64,000 bases of DNA from Limnochordaceae bacterium. GTDB taxonomy: Bacteria; Bacillota; Limnochordia; Limnochordales; Geochordaceae. The translations under genes were made by a program, and so were the position numbers. Positions 1 through 10,188 of the stretch are shown here, piece by piece; the stretch's first letter is position 1, and every line of letters starts with the position of its first letter. Where the stretch lies: assembly GCA_014896295.1 (NCBI GenBank), contig JADBKR010000003.1:124001-188000 (forward strand), read 5' to 3'. The notes below the pieces were generated by a model. It was not told where the DNA came from. It was given only the letters and a program-made list of their open reading frames with translations, and made no database searches.

Positions 1-569
1 GCATCGTGGGCGTGGTGATGCTCTACAGGCTGAAGGTGCAGCCTCGGTGGGGCGGGTTGTGGGCGGCTCCCACCTTCAAGGCGATCATGGAGGACGCCCT
101 GGGATATCTGCGGGTGCCCCGGCGGGAGGAGAAACCGAAGCAACCTTCCAAGGACGCCAACGGGGTCCAGATGGTGCTGGTGCCCAACGTGCTCTACCTG
201 ACGGCCGAAGAGGCCGCCCAGAAGCTCGGCGCCGCCGGGCTCAAGACGGGGATCGAGGGCACCGGCCAGCTCGTCGTCGACCAGGTCCCGAGGGGCGGAG
301 CCGAAGTGGATCCAGGGACGCGGGTGCTGCTGGTCCTCGACCAGCACGTCCACCCGGTGGAACGGAGCGAAGTGGAGGTGCCGCCGGTCCTGGGCAAGAG
401 CGTGAGGGACGTAGCTGCCATCCTGGCGGAGTACGGCCTCATCCTGCACGTGGACGGCTCGGGATTCGCCACGTTTCAGAGTCCGAGCCCGGGAACCCGC
501 GTGCCGGTCGGCAGCCCGGTGGAGGTGCGGTTCCAGCCTCCCGGGAGCGGAAAGGAAGCGTCACCGTGA
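1..569 (+). CDS. spoVD: C-terminal end of a PASTA-domain penicillin-binding protein, SpoVD/FtsI type (5' truncated)
   Basis: The window opens inside this gene, reading in frame from base 3. About 188 C-terminal residues remain. They begin with a stretch ending GGLWAAPTFKAIM, typical of the end of a class B transpeptidase domain, followed by two PASTA domains (about residues 60-120, starting near VPNVLYL, and 123-180, starting VPPVLGKSV). The catalytic Ser, SxN and KTG motifs lie upstream of the window. Class B PBPs with PASTA repeats cross-link septal or spore-cortex peptidoglycan. The position directly upstream of murE matches spoVD in Bacillus, but pbpB/ftsI is the alternative because no second copy is visible here. 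The TGA stop overlaps the likely murE GTG start by 4 nt, which implies translational coupling. Confidence 0.85.
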   Translation, partial: IVGVVMLYRLKVQPRWGGLWAAPTFKAIMEDALGYLRVPRREEKPKQPSKDANGVQMVLVPNVLYLTAEEAAQKLGAAGLKTGIEGTGQLVVDQVPRGGAEVDPGTRVLLVLDQHVHPVERSEVEVPPVLGKSVRDVAAILAEYGLILHVDGSGFATFQSPSPGTRVPVGSPVEVRFQPPGSGKEASP

Positions 570-2127
570 CGGTAGAGGAATTGGCCGCGTGCCTTGCCCC
601 CTCGAGCGGCCGGGACGCGCATGGGAGTCCCCCTCCAAGAGAGGGGCGCTCGTGCGGGGCGTGCGCTACGACTCCAGGGAGGTGGTGCCGGGAGACGTCT
701 TCGTCTGCATCCGTGGCCATCAGCACGACGGCCATGCGTTCGCAGGCGAGGCGGCCGGCAGGGGCGCCGTGATGATCGTGACCGAGCGACCCCTGCAGGG
801 GGGCCTGGAAGACCAGGTGCCCACGGTGCGGGTCGGCGACAGCCGCTCGGCTCTGGCCATCGCGGCGGCCGCCTTCTTCGGCCATCCCGACAGGGCCCTG
901 CGGCTGGTGGGCGTGACGGGCACCAACGGGAAGACGACCACCACCTTCCTGACCAGAGCGGTGCTGGAGGCCGGCGGGTACCGTACGGGGCTGGTGGGGA
1001 CCGTGCTGCGGGTCGTGGGCGACGAGGTGCTGGACGCCGATCGGACCACCCCCGAGTCGAGCGACATGCTCGAGCTCTTTTCCCGGATGGTCCAGGCGTC
1101 GAGCACGCACGCGGTGACGGAGGTATCGTCCCACGCCGTGGTGCTGCGGAGGTTGGCCGGCATCGAGTACGACGTGGGCATCTTCACCAACCTGACGCAA
1201 GACCACCTGGACTTCCACGGCACCATGGAAGCCTACCGGGATGCCAAGGCCGCCTTCTTCGCCTCCCTCACGCCGGGAACCAAGGGTCACAAGCTTGCCA
1301 TCGTCAACGGCGACGATCCGTCCGGCGAGTACATGGCCCATGAGAGCGCTGCCCCGGTGGTGCGTTACGGGCTCGACCCCCGCTGGGACGTGACGGCCGA
1401 GCAGGTGCGGCTGGGCGGGCAGGGAGCCTCCTTCCTGGTGAAGAGCCCGTGGGGGCAGGCAGAGGTACGGCTGAAACTCTCCGGACGCTTCAACGTGTAC
1501 AATGCGCTCGGGGCGCTGGCGGCGGGGCTCCACGAGGGTGTCCCGCTCGAACGGGCGGTGCTGGGGCTGGAGCGGGTGGAAGGGGTACCGGGGCGCTTCG
1601 AAGCGATCCGGGAGGGGCAGCCGTTCGAGGTGATCGTGGATTACGCCCACACGCCCGACGGGCTCGAAAACATCCTCAAGGCGGCCCGGGACCACGGCCC
1701 GCGGCAGGTCTGGGTAGTCTTCGGATGCGGCGGCGACCGGGACCGCGGCAAGCGGCCCATCATGGGGAGCATTGCGGCACGCCTGGCCGAGCGGGTGGTC
1801 ATCACCTCGGACAATCCCCGGAGCGAAGAGCCCGAGAGCATTTGCCGGGAGATCGAGCGAGGGGTGCTCGAGGGGCGCCGCTCGAGCGAAGCCCGGCTGG
1901 AGGCGTACGAGGTCGTCGTCGACCGCAGGCAGGCCATCGAGCAGGCGCTGAGAGGAGCGGCGCCGGGCGACATGGTCGTGATTGCCGGGAAGGGTCACGA
2001 GACGTACCAGGTCTTCCGGGACCGGGTCATCCACTTCGACGACCGGGAGGTGGTCCGGGAGGTCCTGCGCCGGATGGGCTACGGGGAGGCCACCGAGGGA
2101 AAGGCGGAACGACGTGCAGGAGCTTAG
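566..2127 (+). CDS. murE: UDP-N-acetylmuramoyl-L-alanyl-D-glutamate--2,6-diaminopimelate ligase (apparent frameshift near N-terminus)
   Basis: MurE is a cytoplasmic ATP-dependent Mur ligase that adds the third stem-peptide residue. The longest open frame starts at GTG 589 and contains the YDSR motif, the P-loop GTNGKTT and DNPRSEEP. The DNPR form is the established signature of meso-DAP-specific MurE. The true start is probably GTG 566: it overlaps the upstream stop by 4 nt, has an AAAGGAAG Shine-Dalgarno about 7 nt upstream, and begins VTVEELAACL, which looks like a MurE N-terminus. That reading is in a different frame from the body, so a one-base change between about 590 and 645 is inferred. 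Overall size (about 520 residues) is normal. It overlaps murF by 14 nt. Confidence 0.9.
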
Positions 2128-3550
2128 CGTACAGGCCGTGGCCGAAGGAGCCGGCGGTAGGGTCGTCCGCGGGCCCGCCCATGGCCGGTTGACGGGAGTC
2201 AGCACCGACTCGCGTAGCGTCCGGCCGGGCGATCTGTTCGTGGCCCTGGTGGGGCCGCGCTTCGACGGTCACGACTTCGTCGGGCAGGCGGTGGAGCGGG
2301 GAGCCGCCGCGGTGATGGTCAACAGCCGGCGGGCCGGCGCGCTCCCGCCGGGCGAGTACGCGGCCGTCGCGGTCGAGGAAACCCTGGAGGGTCTCCAGCG
2401 CCTCGCCGCGTGGTACCGCCGCCGGCTGGCGGCGCGGGTGGTGGCCGTGACCGGCAGCGTGGGCAAGACCACCACCAAGGAGATGACCGCGGCCATCCTC
2501 GGCCGGGTAGGCCCCACCGTGCGGGCGCCCGCCAGCTTCAACAACGACGTGGGCGTGCCCCTGGCGATCCTGATGGCAAGCGACGAGACCCGCTATCTGG
2601 TCCTGGAGATCGCCATGCGGGGGCTCGGCCAGATCCGCCACCTGGGCCGCCTGGCCCTGCCCTCGGTCGGGGTGGTCACCAACGTCGGGGAGTCCCATCT
2701 CGGCGTGCTGGGCAGCGTGGAGGCCATTGCCCGGGCCAAGGCGGAGCTGGTGGAGGCGCTCGAGGCCGGGGGAGCGGCCGTCCTCAACGCAGACGACCCG
2801 CGGGTCGTGGCGATGCGTGCCCGGGCTCGAAGCGGAGTACGCGTGATCACCTTCGGGACCTCCGACGCCGCGGACGTGCGGGTGCAGCACGTGGAAGGAG
2901 GCGGGCTTTTGGGCACCCGCTTCGAGCTCGCGGTGCGGGACGGGCCGACCATCCCGTGTCACGTGCCGATCCCGGGCCGGCACCTGGCGCTGGACGCCGC
3001 GGCCGCCGCCGCTGCCTCGCTGGCGTGCGGCGTCGACCCGGCGGCCGTCCCGGCCGGCCTCGCCGAGTTCGCGGGGGCGTCCATGCGCATGGAGACCGTG
3101 CCGGGGGCGGACGACGTCCTCATCATCAACGACGCCTACAACGCCAGCCCCGCCTCCATGCGGGCGGCGCTCGAGACCCTGGAGCGGATCGCAGCGGAGC
3201 GGAGAAGCCGTGCCGTCGCCGTGTTGGGGGACATGCTCGAGCTGGGTGAGCTCGCCAGGGAGGCCCACCGGTCCGTGGGAGAGGAGGCCGCTCGCCGGGG
3301 CGTCGCGGTGCTGGTGGCGACCGGCAGCATGGCGGCGTGGACGGCCGAAGGCGCCCGCCGGGCGGCCGGCGGCGGGCAGGTGGACGTCGTGGTGGCCTCG
3401 GATGCCGGCGAAGCAGCCGCCCGGGTAACGGGGATCGTCCGGCCGGGAGATACGGTGTTGGTCAAAGGCTCGCGAGCAGTCGGGCTCGAGCGCGTGGTGC
3501 AGGCGCTTGCCTCCGCTCGAGACGCGGCGCCCGGGAAGGAGGTCCCGTGA
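2114..3550 (+). CDS. murF: UDP-N-acetylmuramoyl-tripeptide--D-alanyl-D-alanine ligase
   Basis: MurF joins D-Ala-D-Ala to the UDP-MurNAc-tripeptide in the cytoplasm, completing the pentapeptide precursor. The protein (about 478 residues from GTG 2114) has the N-terminal Rossmann-like domain with STDSRSVRPGDLF, the P-loop GSVGKTTTKE and the central ligase region with FNNDVGVP. The C-terminal domain contains NDAYNASP and VLGDMLELG, both typical of MurF. The frame stays open upstream to 1982, but that part lies within murE and does not resemble the family, so the start inside the end of murE (14-nt overlap) was chosen. Its stop overlaps the mraY start (GTGA), so the cluster is probably one transcript. 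Confidence 0.95.
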   Translation: MQELSVQAVAEGAGGRVVRGPAHGRLTGVSTDSRSVRPGDLFVALVGPRFDGHDFVGQAVERGAAAVMVNSRRAGALPPGEYAAVAVEETLEGLQRLAAWYRRRLAARVVAVTGSVGKTTTKEMTAAILGRVGPTVRAPASFNNDVGVPLAILMASDETRYLVLEIAMRGLGQIRHLGRLALPSVGVVTNVGESHLGVLGSVEAIARAKAELVEALEAGGAAVLNADDPRVVAMRARARSGVRVITFGTSDAADVRVQHVEGGGLLGTRFELAVRDGPTIPCHVPIPGRHLALDAAAAAAASLACGVDPAAVPAGLAEFAGASMRMETVPGADDVLIINDAYNASPASMRAALETLERIAAERRSRAVAVLGDMLELGELAREAHRSVGEEAARRGVAVLVATGSMAAWTAEGARRAAGGGQVDVVVASDAGEAAARVTGIVRPGDTVLVKGSRAVGLERVVQALASARDAAPGKEVP

Positions 3551-4545
3551 ACCCCGCGACCCTGGGCCAGATCATCGGCGCATCCCTGTTCGCCATGATC
3601 GCCACCTTCTTGCTCATGCCGGGCAGCATCCGCATCCTGCACCGCATGAAGGTCGGAAAGGCCATCCGGAGCGAGGGGCCGGCCCGGCACGCGGCCAAGG
3701 CGGGCACGCCGACCATGGGAGGCGCGGTGGTGGTAGTGGCAGCCGCGGCGGCCACCCTGGTCTTCGCCCCCCGCGTGGATCGGGCGCTGGTGCTCGTGCT
3801 GTTCGTCGTGGCCTTCGCCCTGCTCGGGAGCATCGACGACCTGCGGGCCCTGCGGCTGCATCGTGCGATGGGCCTGCGGGCCCGCGAGAAGTTCGCCGGC
3901 CAGGTGTTGCTGGCCGCCCTCCTGGCGGTGTGGACCCTGCGCGTGGCCCCGGAAGCCGCCCGGCAAGGAGTGCCGTTTGCCGGGACGAGCTGGGAGCTCG
4001 CCCCGTGGCTCTTCGTGTTGCTGTCCACCCTGGCCACGACGGCCAGCGCCAACGCCGTCAACCTGACCGACGGCCTGGATGGGCTCGCCGCCGGCGCCAT
4101 CGCCATCGCCTCGGCGGTCTACGCGGGCGCCGCCTGGATGACCGGGCGGCCGGAGGTGGGTATCTTCGCCGGCGCCGTCGGAGGAGCCTGCCTGGGGTTC
4201 ATGTGGTACAACGGGTACCCGGCCCAGGTGTTCATGGGCGACACGGGCAGCCTGGCGTTGGGAGCGGCGCTGGCCGCCATGGGGACGTTCACCGGGACGC
4301 TCCTCTCCTTGCCGATCGTGGGCGGGCTGTTCGTGGTGGAGACGCTGTCGGTCATGGCGCAGGTCGCCTACTTCCGGCTCACCGGCGGCCGCCGGCTCTT
4401 GCGCATGAGCCCGTTCCACCATCACCTGGAGCTCGAGGGGTGGAGCGAGCCGCAGGTGGTCGTGCGGCTGTGGCTGTGGGCCGCGTTGTTCGGGCTCGTC
4501 GGGCTGTGGGCCATCCTGTCCGGGAGCGTGGGGGTGACACCGTGA
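3547..4545 (+). CDS. mraY: Phospho-N-acetylmuramoyl-pentapeptide transferase
   Basis: MraY transfers phospho-MurNAc-pentapeptide to undecaprenyl phosphate in the cytoplasmic membrane, forming lipid I. The 332-residue product is a polytopic membrane protein of normal length. Recognisable segments are TPTMGGAVV after the first helix, the acidic motif SIDDLRA, the active-site stretch NAVNLTDGLDGLA, FMGDTGSLALG and the C-terminal PFHHHLE motif. The GTG start overlaps the murF stop by 4 nt and the stop overlaps the ftsW start by 4 nt. In Bacillus murD follows mraY; here nothing separates mraY from ftsW, so murD must be elsewhere. Confidence 0.97.
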   Translation: MNPATLGQIIGASLFAMIATFLLMPGSIRILHRMKVGKAIRSEGPARHAAKAGTPTMGGAVVVVAAAAATLVFAPRVDRALVLVLFVVAFALLGSIDDLRALRLHRAMGLRAREKFAGQVLLAALLAVWTLRVAPEAARQGVPFAGTSWELAPWLFVLLSTLATTASANAVNLTDGLDGLAAGAIAIASAVYAGAAWMTGRPEVGIFAGAVGGACLGFMWYNGYPAQVFMGDTGSLALGAALAAMGTFTGTLLSLPIVGGLFVVETLSVMAQVAYFRLTGGRRLLRMSPFHHHLELEGWSEPQVVVRLWLWAALFGLVGLWAILSGSVGVTP

Positions 4546-5699
4546 GCGTCATCGAATTGCGGCGCCGACCGGGCAGCCCCCCGAGGGAGATGGCGGCGTC
4601 GGACGTGCCGCACGCGCAGGCGCCGCCCGACCTCGTGCTCATCGCCGCGCTGAGCGTGCTCATGGCCATCGGGCTGGTCATGGTGCTGAGCGCCAGCTAT
4701 ACCCGGGGCCTCGCGCAGTTTCGCGATCCCTACTACTTTTTCAAGCGCCAGGTCGTGTACGCGGCGATGTCGTGGGCCCTGGCGTTGGCCATGCTGCGCT
4801 TCGACGTGCAGCGCCTGCGGCCGGTGGCGGTGCCGCTCATGGTCTTCTCCTACGTACTGTTGGCCGTGGTGCTGGTGGTCGGCCAGGAGATCGGCGGTTC
4901 GCGCCGGTGGATCTCCCTGCCCTTCGTCAATCTGCAGCCGTCGGAGCTTGCCAAGCTCGCGGCCATCAACTTCACGGCCTGGTGGGCGGCCGACCGTACG
5001 GACACGATGAGCTCCTTCGTCCGGGGCCCGCTCGTGCCGATCCTGGCGGTCGGCGTGGCGTTCGGCCTCATCATGCTGGAGCCCGACTTCGGCACGGGGC
5101 TGGTGCTCCTGGCGGTGGTGGTGACGGTGCTGTTCGCCGGCGGCATGCGCTACCAGCAGCTCGTGGTTCTGGGCCTGCTGGCACTGCCGGCCATGCTCGC
5201 CCTCATCTGGATCGAGCCGTACCGGATGGCCCGGCTGCTGGCCTTCCTCGACCCGTGGGCCGACCCTGCCGGCAAGGGGTGGAGCGTCATCCAGTCGCTG
5301 CTCGCGGTCGGGTCGGGCGGGCTGTTCGGGCTCGGGCTCGGGCAAAGCCGCCAGAAGTTCGCCTACCTGCCGGAGCACCACACGGACTTCATCTTCGCCA
5401 TCTTGAGCGAGGAGCTGGGCTGGGTCGGCGCCGCCACGGTGGTGGCCCTGTTCGCCGTGGTCGCCTGGCGAGGCTACCGCATCGCGCTCGGGCTGCAGGA
5501 TCGCTACGAGCAGCTGCTGGCGGTGGGCGCGGTCTCGCTCGTGGTCGTGCAGGGGCTGCTCAACATCGGTGTGGTGACCGGGAGCTTGCCGGTCACCGGG
5601 ATCCCATTGCCGTTCATCTCGTACGGGGGCAGCTCCCTGATGGCCAGCATGACGGCCATGGGCGTGCTGCTGCGCCTTTCCCGGCGGAGCGTGTTGTGA
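4542..5699 (+). CDS. ftsW: SEDS-family lipid II polymerase, FtsW/SpoVE type
   Basis: This 385-residue polytopic membrane protein belongs to the SEDS family (FtsW, RodA, SpoVE), which polymerises lipid II into glycan strands with a partner class B PBP. About ten hydrophobic helices can be seen. Conserved pieces are GGSRRWI with LQPSELAKL, PDFGTG, the motif near LPEHHTDFIFA and the C-terminal ISYGGSS. The place between mraY and murG in a cluster headed by a SpoVD-like PBP fits either vegetative FtsW or cortex-specific SpoVE; the window does not say which. Starts with GTG overlapping the mraY stop by 4 nt and overlaps the murG start. Confidence 0.93.
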   Translation: MSVIELRRRPGSPPREMAASDVPHAQAPPDLVLIAALSVLMAIGLVMVLSASYTRGLAQFRDPYYFFKRQVVYAAMSWALALAMLRFDVQRLRPVAVPLMVFSYVLLAVVLVVGQEIGGSRRWISLPFVNLQPSELAKLAAINFTAWWAADRTDTMSSFVRGPLVPILAVGVAFGLIMLEPDFGTGLVLLAVVVTVLFAGGMRYQQLVVLGLLALPAMLALIWIEPYRMARLLAFLDPWADPAGKGWSVIQSLLAVGSGGLFGLGLGQSRQKFAYLPEHHTDFIFAILSEELGWVGAATVVALFAVVAWRGYRIALGLQDRYEQLLAVGAVSLVVVQGLLNIGVVTGSLPVTGIPLPFISYGGSSLMASMTAMGVLLRLSRRSVL

Positions 5700-6839
5700 G
5701 CGTGCACGTGGTCATCGCGGCAGCCGGCACCGGCGGGCACATCTACCCCGGGCTGGCGGTGGCGCAGGAGCTGCGGGCCCTCGATCCGCAGGCCGCCGTC
5801 ACGTTCCTGACGACCCGCCGGGGCCTGGGACCGGTGCTCTTGCGGCGACACGGGGAGGCTTTCCACGTCGTGGCCGGCGAGCCGGCGCCCGCCAGGCTCT
5901 CCCCGGCGGCTGCCGTCTTCGCCGCGGCGTTGGCCCGAGGCGCCGTGGAAGCGGCGTGGCGGCTGCGAGCCCTGGGCGCGCGGGTGGTGCTCGCGACGGG
6001 CGGCTACGGCTGCGCCCCGGCGGTGGCCGGCGCCCGGATGGTGCGGATCCCGGTCGTCTGGCAGGAGCAAAACGCTCTGCCGGGCCGGGCGACGCGGCTC
6101 ATGGCCCGCTGGGCGCGAGCGGTGGCGCTGGGCTTCGAGGAGGCGAGGAACCGCCTGCCGGCGCCGGTGCAGGCCCGGGCCGTGGTCACCGGCAACCCGG
6201 TGCGGCGGGAACTGTTGACCGTGGGCCGGGAGGAGGGAATACGACGGCTGGGCCTCGAGGCGGGCCTGCGAACGGTGCTCGTGGTAGGGGCGAGCCAGGG
6301 AGCCCGGCGGTTCAACTTCGCCGTGGTGGAGGCCGCCGAGGAGCTGGCCCATCTCGAGGGAGCGCAGGTGCTGGTCTCGACCGGACAAAGCCAGTTCGAT
6401 GAGGTAGAGGCCGCCCTGTCGGCCCGGTACCCCGGAGGGAGGCGCGACAGCGGCGGCTGGCGGTTGGGGCGGCTTCGGGTCGTGCCGTACGTGGACGACA
6501 TGCCGGCGGCGGTGGCGGCCGCCGACCTGGCGGTCTCCCGGGCCGGCGCCATCTCCATCGCGGAGTACACGGCGCGAGGCGTGCCCCTGATCCTGGTCCC
6601 GTACCCGTATGCGGCCGAAGGCCACCAGCAACTGAACGCCCGGGCCGTGGAGCGGGCGGGCGCGGGCGTGGTGGTGCCCGACGGCGCCCTCACGGGGAGC
6701 CGCCTGGTGGAGGTCATCCGAGAGCTCTTGATAGAGCCCCGAGCGCTTGCGGGCCATGGCCCAGGCGAGCCGGCGGCTCGGCCGGCCCGGGGCAGCCGAG
6801 GAGGTGGCGAGGCTGGTGCTGCAGGCGGCCGGAGCGTAA
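5696..6839 (+). CDS. murG: UDP-GlcNAc--lipid I GlcNAc transferase (frameshifted C-terminus)
   Basis: MurG is a peripheral membrane GT28 glycosyltransferase that converts lipid I to lipid II. The N-terminal glycine loop GTGGHIYPGLAVA and the C-terminal-half motifs VVGASQGARRFN, SRAGAISIAEY and PYPYAAEGHQ are present. In the open frame the last 40 residues become non-homologous after LLIEP. A one-base change in the CCCC run at 6737-6740 restores a normal MurG end (ERLRAMAQASRR then EEVARLVLQAAGA) and a stop at 6837-6839. I therefore give the end as 6839; the uncorrected frame runs on to 6892. GTG start overlapping the ftsW stop by 4 nt. Confidence 0.92.
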
Positions 6840-6905
6840 CGGGGCGCGCCGCACCGGGCTTTTTCCCCCGGCATACCATGAAGCGGTCATAGGGGGAACC
6901 ATCCG

Positions 6906-8176
6906 GTGGAGCGTAACGGTCTGCTGATCCGGGGTGGCGCGCCTCTCTCCGGCGAGATCACCGTCTCCGGCGCCAAGAACGCGGCGCTCAAGCTGATGGC
7001 GGCGACGCTGCTCACATCCGAGCGCTGCGTCATCCGCGACGTACCTGACATCGCCGACGTGCGCACCATGATGCGCGTGCTGTCCGGCCTCGGCGTGAAG
7101 GTCGAGTGGACAGGGCCGGGTACGCTGGCCCTGCAAGCGAGCGACCCGTTGGCCGAGCAACCCCCGGACGAGCTCGTCCGGACCATGCGGGCGTCCGTCC
7201 AGCTGCTCGGACCGGTAGCGGCCCGATCGGGACGAATCCGCATGGCACAGCCCGGAGGCTGCGACATCGGGGAACGCCCGCTCGACCTGCACCTGCACGG
7301 GCTGCAGAGCCTGGGCGCCGAAGTGCGCCAGGAGGGCGGCTTCATCGAACTGACCGCCCGGCACCTGAGCGGCACGGACATCGTGCTGGACTTCCCATCG
7401 GTCGGGGCCACGGAGAACTTGATGATGGCGGCCGTGCGGGCCAGGGGGTCACCGTCATCCACAATGCGGCGCGAGAGCCGGAGGTGGTGGAGCTCCAGAG
7501 CTTCCTCCAGGCGATGGGGGCGAGGGTGCAGGGGGCGGGGAGCTCCGCCATCCGGGTCGAGGGAACGGAGGGCGGCTTGCACGGTTGCGAGTGGAGCCTG
7601 ATGCCGGACCGGATCGAGGCGGCCACCTGGCTCCTGGCGGCCGCCATCACCCGGGGGCACCTGCGCCTCACGGGCGCGAGGGCGGATCACCTGGCTGCGG
7701 TCATCGCCAGGCTTCGTTCGGCAGGGGTGGAGGTGGAGCGCGTCGAGGAAGGGCTCGAGGTGTCGGCGCAGGGGCGGGCGCTTTCGGCCGTCTCCGTGCG
7801 CACCCAACCCTATCCCGGTTTTCCGACGGACGTGCAGCCGCAGTGGGTGGCGCTGATGGTGACGGCTCGTGGGACGAGCGTGGTGCGGGAGGAAATCTAC
7901 TCGAGGCGGTTCCGTTTCGTCCAGGAGTTGTGGAGAATGGGAGCAGACATCGCGGTGGACGGCCGGGTCGCCGTCGTGCGAGGGCCGTCCCGCCTGAGCG
8001 GGGCGGACGTCGAGGCTCCCGACCTTCGCGGAGGGGCCGCGCTGGTGCTGGCCGCCCTGGCGGCCGAGGGCCAGAGCTTCGTCGGCGGCGTCCATCACCT
8101 GGACCGGGGGTACGAGCGGTTGGTCGAGAAACTGGCGCAAGCAGGCGCCCAGATCAGGCGGGTGAGCCGGGCATGA
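6906..8176 (+). CDS. murA: UDP-N-acetylglucosamine 1-carboxyvinyltransferase (frameshifted in the middle)
   Basis: MurA transfers enolpyruvate from PEP to UDP-GlcNAc, the committed step of peptidoglycan precursor synthesis and the target of fosfomycin. The N-terminal SGAKNAALKL motif and the active-site loop PGGCDIGERP are intact, with the catalytic Cys at about residue 119. The frame breaks after VGATENLMMAA at the GGGGG run 7444-7448. The family sequence resumes one frame over as VTVIHNAAREPEVVEL and continues to the end, so one missing G is the simplest explanation. GTG start behind AGGGGG at 6891-6896. A 66-nt gap separates it from murG. It occupies the position where Bacillus has murB, and no murB is seen. 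Confidence 0.93.
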
Positions 8177-8963
8177 CGAGACCGAGCCTGCGCGCGCCGG
8201 CCAGCGTGGCCGGAGTGGCCCTGGTGGCCGCGCTGGGGGTTTACGGGGCGGCCGCTTCTCCGCTCTTTTCGGTGAGCCGGGTGACGGTCACCGGCGTCGG
8301 GGCGGAGGTAGGGGACCGGCTGGTCGCCCGCCTGCGGTGGGGCCAGGGGCGTAACGTGCTCGACGTGCAGCAGCGGGAGATCGATCGCGCGGTGGCCATG
8401 GAGCCGCGCGTCGCCAGCGCCCGGCTCGTCCGGCACCTTCCGTCGGTGCTGGAGGTGCGCGTGATCCCCCGGGGCCCCGTGGCGTACGTCGCGACCGGCC
8501 AGTCCATCGTCGAAGTGGACAAGCAGGGCAGGGTGCTGGGCCCCCCGCCGGCCAGGACGTCGAGGGAGCTTCCCGTCATCACCGGGGCGTGGGAGCCAGG
8601 CGCCGTGCTGGAGCCGCTCGATCCGGCGCCCCAGGCCGTGGCCCTGGGGGCGGCGCTGGCCGAACGGCTGCTCCCGCTGTTGGGAGGCCGTCTGTCCGAG
8701 CTGCACCTGGACGCCGAGCGCGGGGAGTGGACGCTGTTGTTGACGGACGGGAGCAGCGTGGCGTGGGGAGTGGCGGGCGACGGTCAGGGACCGCGCTCTC
8801 GCCCGACGACCTGCGACGTTTGACGCTGCTCTCGGCCCTGTTGCAGCGGCTGGGCCCGGGCGACGTGCCTTTCCAGGCCGACATGCGCAACAGCGACCGG
8901 GTCACCTGGAAGCGGGCAACGAGCAACGGAGCTGCACCCGCAAAGGATGCGTCCGGGCTCTGA
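8173..8963 (+). CDS. ftsQ: Cell division protein FtsQ/DivIB (frameshifted near the C-terminus)
   Basis: FtsQ/DivIB is a single-pass divisome protein with an external POTRA domain. The product starts with a basic segment, one membrane helix (about residues 9-28) and a POTRA-like region (FSVSRVTVTG, then VLEVRVIPRGPVAYV). The open frame stops at 8823 in a short non-homologous tail. The adjacent frame continues as LSPDDLRRLTLLSALLQRLG, which matches the usual end of the beta domain, to a stop at 8961-8963. A one-base change around 8785-8796 is inferred. It overlaps murA by 4 nt (ATGA). The family is poorly conserved, so the assignment leans on topology and on position just before ftsZ. Confidence 0.85.
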
Positions 8964-9017
8964 TGAAGTATCGCCGAAGAGCGGGCCGACGGTGGGAGGT
9001 TTGGGGGCGGTTCATCG

Positions 9018-10130
9018 ATGGTGGAGTTCGACCTGGACGCGGGCCCTTACGCCAACATCAAGGTCATTGGCGTCGGCGGCGGTGGTTCCAATGCGGTCAA
9101 CCGCATGATCGAGGCTGAGCTTCGCGGGGTAGAGTTCATCGCCATCAACACGGACGCCCAGGCGCTGGCGCTGTCCAACGCTCCCCGCAAGATCCAGATC
9201 GGCGAGAAGCTGACCAAGGGGCTCGGTGCCGGTTCGCTCCCGGAGATCGGGCAAAAGGCGGCCGAGGAGAGCCGCGACCAGATCCGGGAGGCGCTGATGG
9301 GCGCCGACATGGTCTTCATCACGGCGGGGATGGGGGGCGGGACCGGCACCGGCGGGGCTCCGGTGGTGGCCGAGGTGGCCAAGGAGGTCATGGCGCTCAC
9401 CGTGGCGGTGGTGACCCGGCCGTTTTCCTTCGAGGGACGCCGCAGGATGCGCCAGGCCGAGGAGGGGATCGCCAATTTGCGCGGCAAGGTGGATACCCTC
9501 ATCGTGATCCCCAACGACCGGCTGCTGCAGGTCATCGACAAGAAGACCTCGGTGCTCGACGCCTTCCGGCTGGCCGATGACGTGCTGCGCCAGGGGGTGC
9601 AGGGGATCTCCGACCTCATCACCGTACCGGGGCTCATCAACCTGGACTTCGCCGACGTGCGGACGATCATGTCCAGTGCCGGCTCGGCGCTGATGGGCAT
9701 CGGCCGGGCGGGCGGCTCGGAGGACCGCGCGGTGAAGGCCGCTCGGGCGGCCATCTCGAGCCCGCTGCTCGAGGCCAGTATCCAGGGGGCCAAGGGGGTG
9801 CTGCTCAACATCACGGGGAGCTCCAACCTGGGCCTCTTCGAGGTCAACGAGGCGGCGCAGACCGTGGCCGAGGCGGCCGACCCGGAGGCCAACATCATCT
9901 TCGGCGCCGTCATCGACGAGTCGCTCAACGACGAGGTGCGGGTGACGGTGATCGCCACGGGCTTCACGGGGCAGCCCCGCGACGACCACCGGCCGGGGCC
10001 CCAGGCGGCGCAGCAGCCCCAGGCCGCTCGGGCCGGAGGTCAGGACCGGCAGCCTGGCCGGGGGACGGGGGACATCCGCCCGCTCGTCCACGACGACCTG
10101 GAGATCCCGCCCTTCTTGAGGCGTCGCTGA
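9018..10130 (+). CDS. ftsZ: Cell division protein FtsZ
   Basis: FtsZ is the tubulin-like GTPase that forms the Z ring. The 370-residue product has the N-terminal [13 protein letters not shown] loop, the tubulin signature GGGTGTG (residues 106-112), the T7-loop region INLDFADV and an S/T/Q/P-rich linker. It ends in the conserved C-terminal peptide [11 protein letters not shown], which binds FtsA, SepF, ZapA and other partners. A G-rich Shine-Dalgarno (9003-9010) precedes ATG 9018. No ftsA lies between ftsQ and ftsZ, so membrane anchoring may rely on SepF or an FtsA elsewhere. The next genes downstream face it (convergent). Confidence 0.98.
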   Translation: MVEFDLDAGPYANIKVIGVGGGGSNAVNRMIEAELRGVEFIAINTDAQALALSNAPRKIQIGEKLTKGLGAGSLPEIGQKAAEESRDQIREALMGADMVFITAGMGGGTGTGGAPVVAEVAKEVMALTVAVVTRPFSFEGRRRMRQAEEGIANLRGKVDTLIVIPNDRLLQVIDKKTSVLDAFRLADDVLRQGVQGISDLITVPGLINLDFADVRTIMSSAGSALMGIGRAGGSEDRAVKAARAAISSPLLEASIQGAKGVLLNITGSSNLGLFEVNEAAQTVAEAADPEANIIFGAVIDESLNDEVRVTVIATGFTGQPRDDHRPGPQAAQQPQAARAGGQDRQPGRGTGDIRPLVHDDLEIPPFLRRR

Positions 10131-10188
10131 CTCCTCGTACCGTGACGGCAGCCCCGGCGGCGTGGTGGCGGATCGGGCCCGGCGAGCG

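Noticed and set aside
439-2205. 588-codon minus-strand frame over murE
   Set aside because: Shadow of murE with no ribosome-binding site and no recognisable domain.
8964-9017. A short ftsA remnant between ftsQ and ftsZ
   Set aside because: Only 54 nt separate the corrected ftsQ stop from ftsZ, with just a G-rich ribosome-binding region.
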